A DNA stretch of 7,261 nt from Alphaproteobacteria bacterium (GTDB lineage Bacteria > Pseudomonadota > Alphaproteobacteria > UBA8366 > Aestuariispiraceae): assembly GCA_006844765.1 (NCBI GenBank), contig SPJV01000083.1, forward strand, positions 1 through 7,261, given 5' to 3'. The position numbers and the translations under genes are program-made. Under the pieces are notes generated by a model. That model made no database searches and was not told where the DNA came from. It saw only the letters and a list, made by a program, of their open reading frames with translations. This document shows, piece by piece, positions 6,343 through 7,261 of this stretch (its first letter is position 1; the number at the start of each line of letters is the position of its first letter).

Positions 6343-7261
6343 TCAGGTGTCTTTGGCAGTGTGTGATTGTCCTAGATGGATGCGTCCTTTTTTGTCTGCC
6401 AGTTCCATCTGCATCTGGCGTTCTTGGTAGCGATCCCGCTGTTCTTCATTGCGGGTTTCAAAACAGTTTGGGCAACTGACGCCGGGTTTGTACATAGGCG
6501 AGGCCTTGGCCTCATCATCGACCGGATAGCGGCAGGCGCGACATAAGTCGTACTTGCCGACTTCCAGTCCGTGTTTGACGGCAACCCGCTCATCAAACAC
6601 GAAACATTCCCCTTGCCAGAGCGAGTCATCCTCCGGGATGTTTTCCAGATATTTCAGAATACCGCCTTTCAGATGATACACATCTTCCAGCCCGTTGGCT
6701 TTCGCAAAGGCAGTTGCCTTTTCACATCGAATGCCGCCGGTACAGAACATGGCGACTTTCTTATCTTTGAGGGCATCCGGAGCCAGTTCATCTTGTGCCC
6801 GGAACCAGGACGGAAACTCTCTAAAGGTTTGAGTTTCCGGATTAATCGCCCCCTTGAACGTGCCGATTGAGACTTCGTAGTCATTTCTTGTATCGATCAG
6901 GATGACATCCGGGTCGGCAATGAGCGCGTTCCAATCTGCCGGATCGACATAGGTGCCGACGGTCTGCGTCGGATCAACCTCCGGCACGCCCATTGTCACG
7001 ATCTCTTTCTTCAGGCGGACTTTCATCCGCAGGAAGGGTGGGGTGTCTGATTGGGATTCCTTATGCTCGATATCCCGACAACCAGGCAGGCTACGGATGT
7101 GATCCAAGACTGCATCAATACCGTCCCGACTGCCTGCAATCGTTCCGTTTATCCCCTCTGACGCGAGCAATATTGTGCCCTTAATATCGTTCGACAAACA
7201 CATGTCCAGCAAGGGCGCCTGGCGGGCCTCGAAGTCCGGCAGTGATGCGAATTTGTAAAGT
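6343..7261 (-). CDS. trhO: tRNA uridine-34 hydroxylase TrhO (YceA-type rhodanese), 5' end beyond window
   Basis: The reading frame is open to the right edge of the window, giving 305 visible residues from the CTT codon at 7260. These begin LYKFASLPDF and continue into the family hallmark IKGTILLASEGINGTIAG. The TTG at 7212 and ATG at 7203 fall inside this conserved N-domain and are not the start; the true start lies outside, probably only a few residues further. Domains: an acylphosphatase-like N-domain, a rhodanese domain with VILIDTRNDYE and the catalytic loop CTGGIRC (first Cys encoded at 6742-6744), and a C-terminal cysteine cluster LCRACRYP...SCPNCFE (two CxxC pairs) that may bind metal. 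TrhO uses O2 to hydroxylate U34 of tRNAs, the first step to 5-alkoxyuridine wobble bases. A basic, Gln/Glu-rich tail follows the CxxC pairs. It probably leads a two-gene operon with the GST-like gene; the promoter is not in view. Confidence 0.93.
   Translation of the reverse strand, partial: LYKFASLPDFEARQAPLLDMCLSNDIKGTILLASEGINGTIAGSRDGIDAVLDHIRSLPGCRDIEHKESQSDTPPFLRMKVRLKKEIVTMGVPEVDPTQTVGTYVDPADWNALIADPDVILIDTRNDYEVSIGTFKGAINPETQTFREFPSWFRAQDELAPDALKDKKVAMFCTGGIRCEKATAFAKANGLEDVYHLKGGILKYLENIPEDDSLWQGECFVFDERVAVKHGLEVGKYDLCRACRYPVDDEAKASPMYKPGVSCPNCFETRNEEQRDRYQERQMQMELADKKGRIHLGQSHTAKDT

Noticed and set aside
7201..7212. TTG (7212) or ATG (7203) as the trhO start
   Set aside because: Conserved family sequence (LYKF...) continues upstream in frame to the window edge, so the gene is cut there rather than starting there.

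Overview
The window reads as ordinary chromosome of an alphaproteobacterium, most likely a marine or aquatic heterotroph. The moderately high GC, the TrhO/GST pair and above all a histidinol-dehydrogenase-like gene of the roseobacter sulfopropanediol type point that way. I cannot name a genus, and I see no mobile elements, RNA genes, CRISPR or phage signatures.

Layout: a run of plus-strand genes fills 16-5549 and converges on a minus-strand pair (5630-7261). The plus-strand run opens with a TerC-superfamily (DUF475-type) membrane protein. It is followed closely by a three-gene dehydrogenase cassette: a HisD-family enzyme (1087-2394), an SDR (2387-3148) and a zinc-dependent MDR (3177-4157). 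A single-domain universal stress protein follows (4185-4595). Gaps between these five genes are 27 nt, an 8-nt overlap, 28 nt and 27 nt, so they look like one transcription unit. After about 216 nt without a convincing gene comes a CDP-alcohol phosphatidyltransferase (preferred start 4812). On the minus strand, a tRNA U34 hydroxylase gene (trhO, 5' end cut by the window edge) is followed 14 nt later by a glutathione S-transferase-like gene.

The metabolic centre is the HisD-SDR-MDR trio. Its content and order match hpsN-hpsO-hpsP, the genes for oxidising 2,3-dihydroxypropane-1-sulfonate (DHPS, an abundant algal and sulfoquinovose-derived organosulfonate). HpsN carries out the four-electron oxidation of one DHPS enantiomer through sulfolactaldehyde to sulfolactate. 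The two 2-dehydrogenases are thought to interconvert the enantiomers through the 2-keto compound, so that both are used. Uptake genes, a regulator and the sulfolactate-cleaving enzymes are not in the window. The most useful correction for a reader is that the gene at 1087-2394 is unlikely to be a histidine-biosynthesis hisD. I found no clear evidence of a wholly novel system. The loosest ends are the membrane protein and stress protein bracketing the DHPS cassette.
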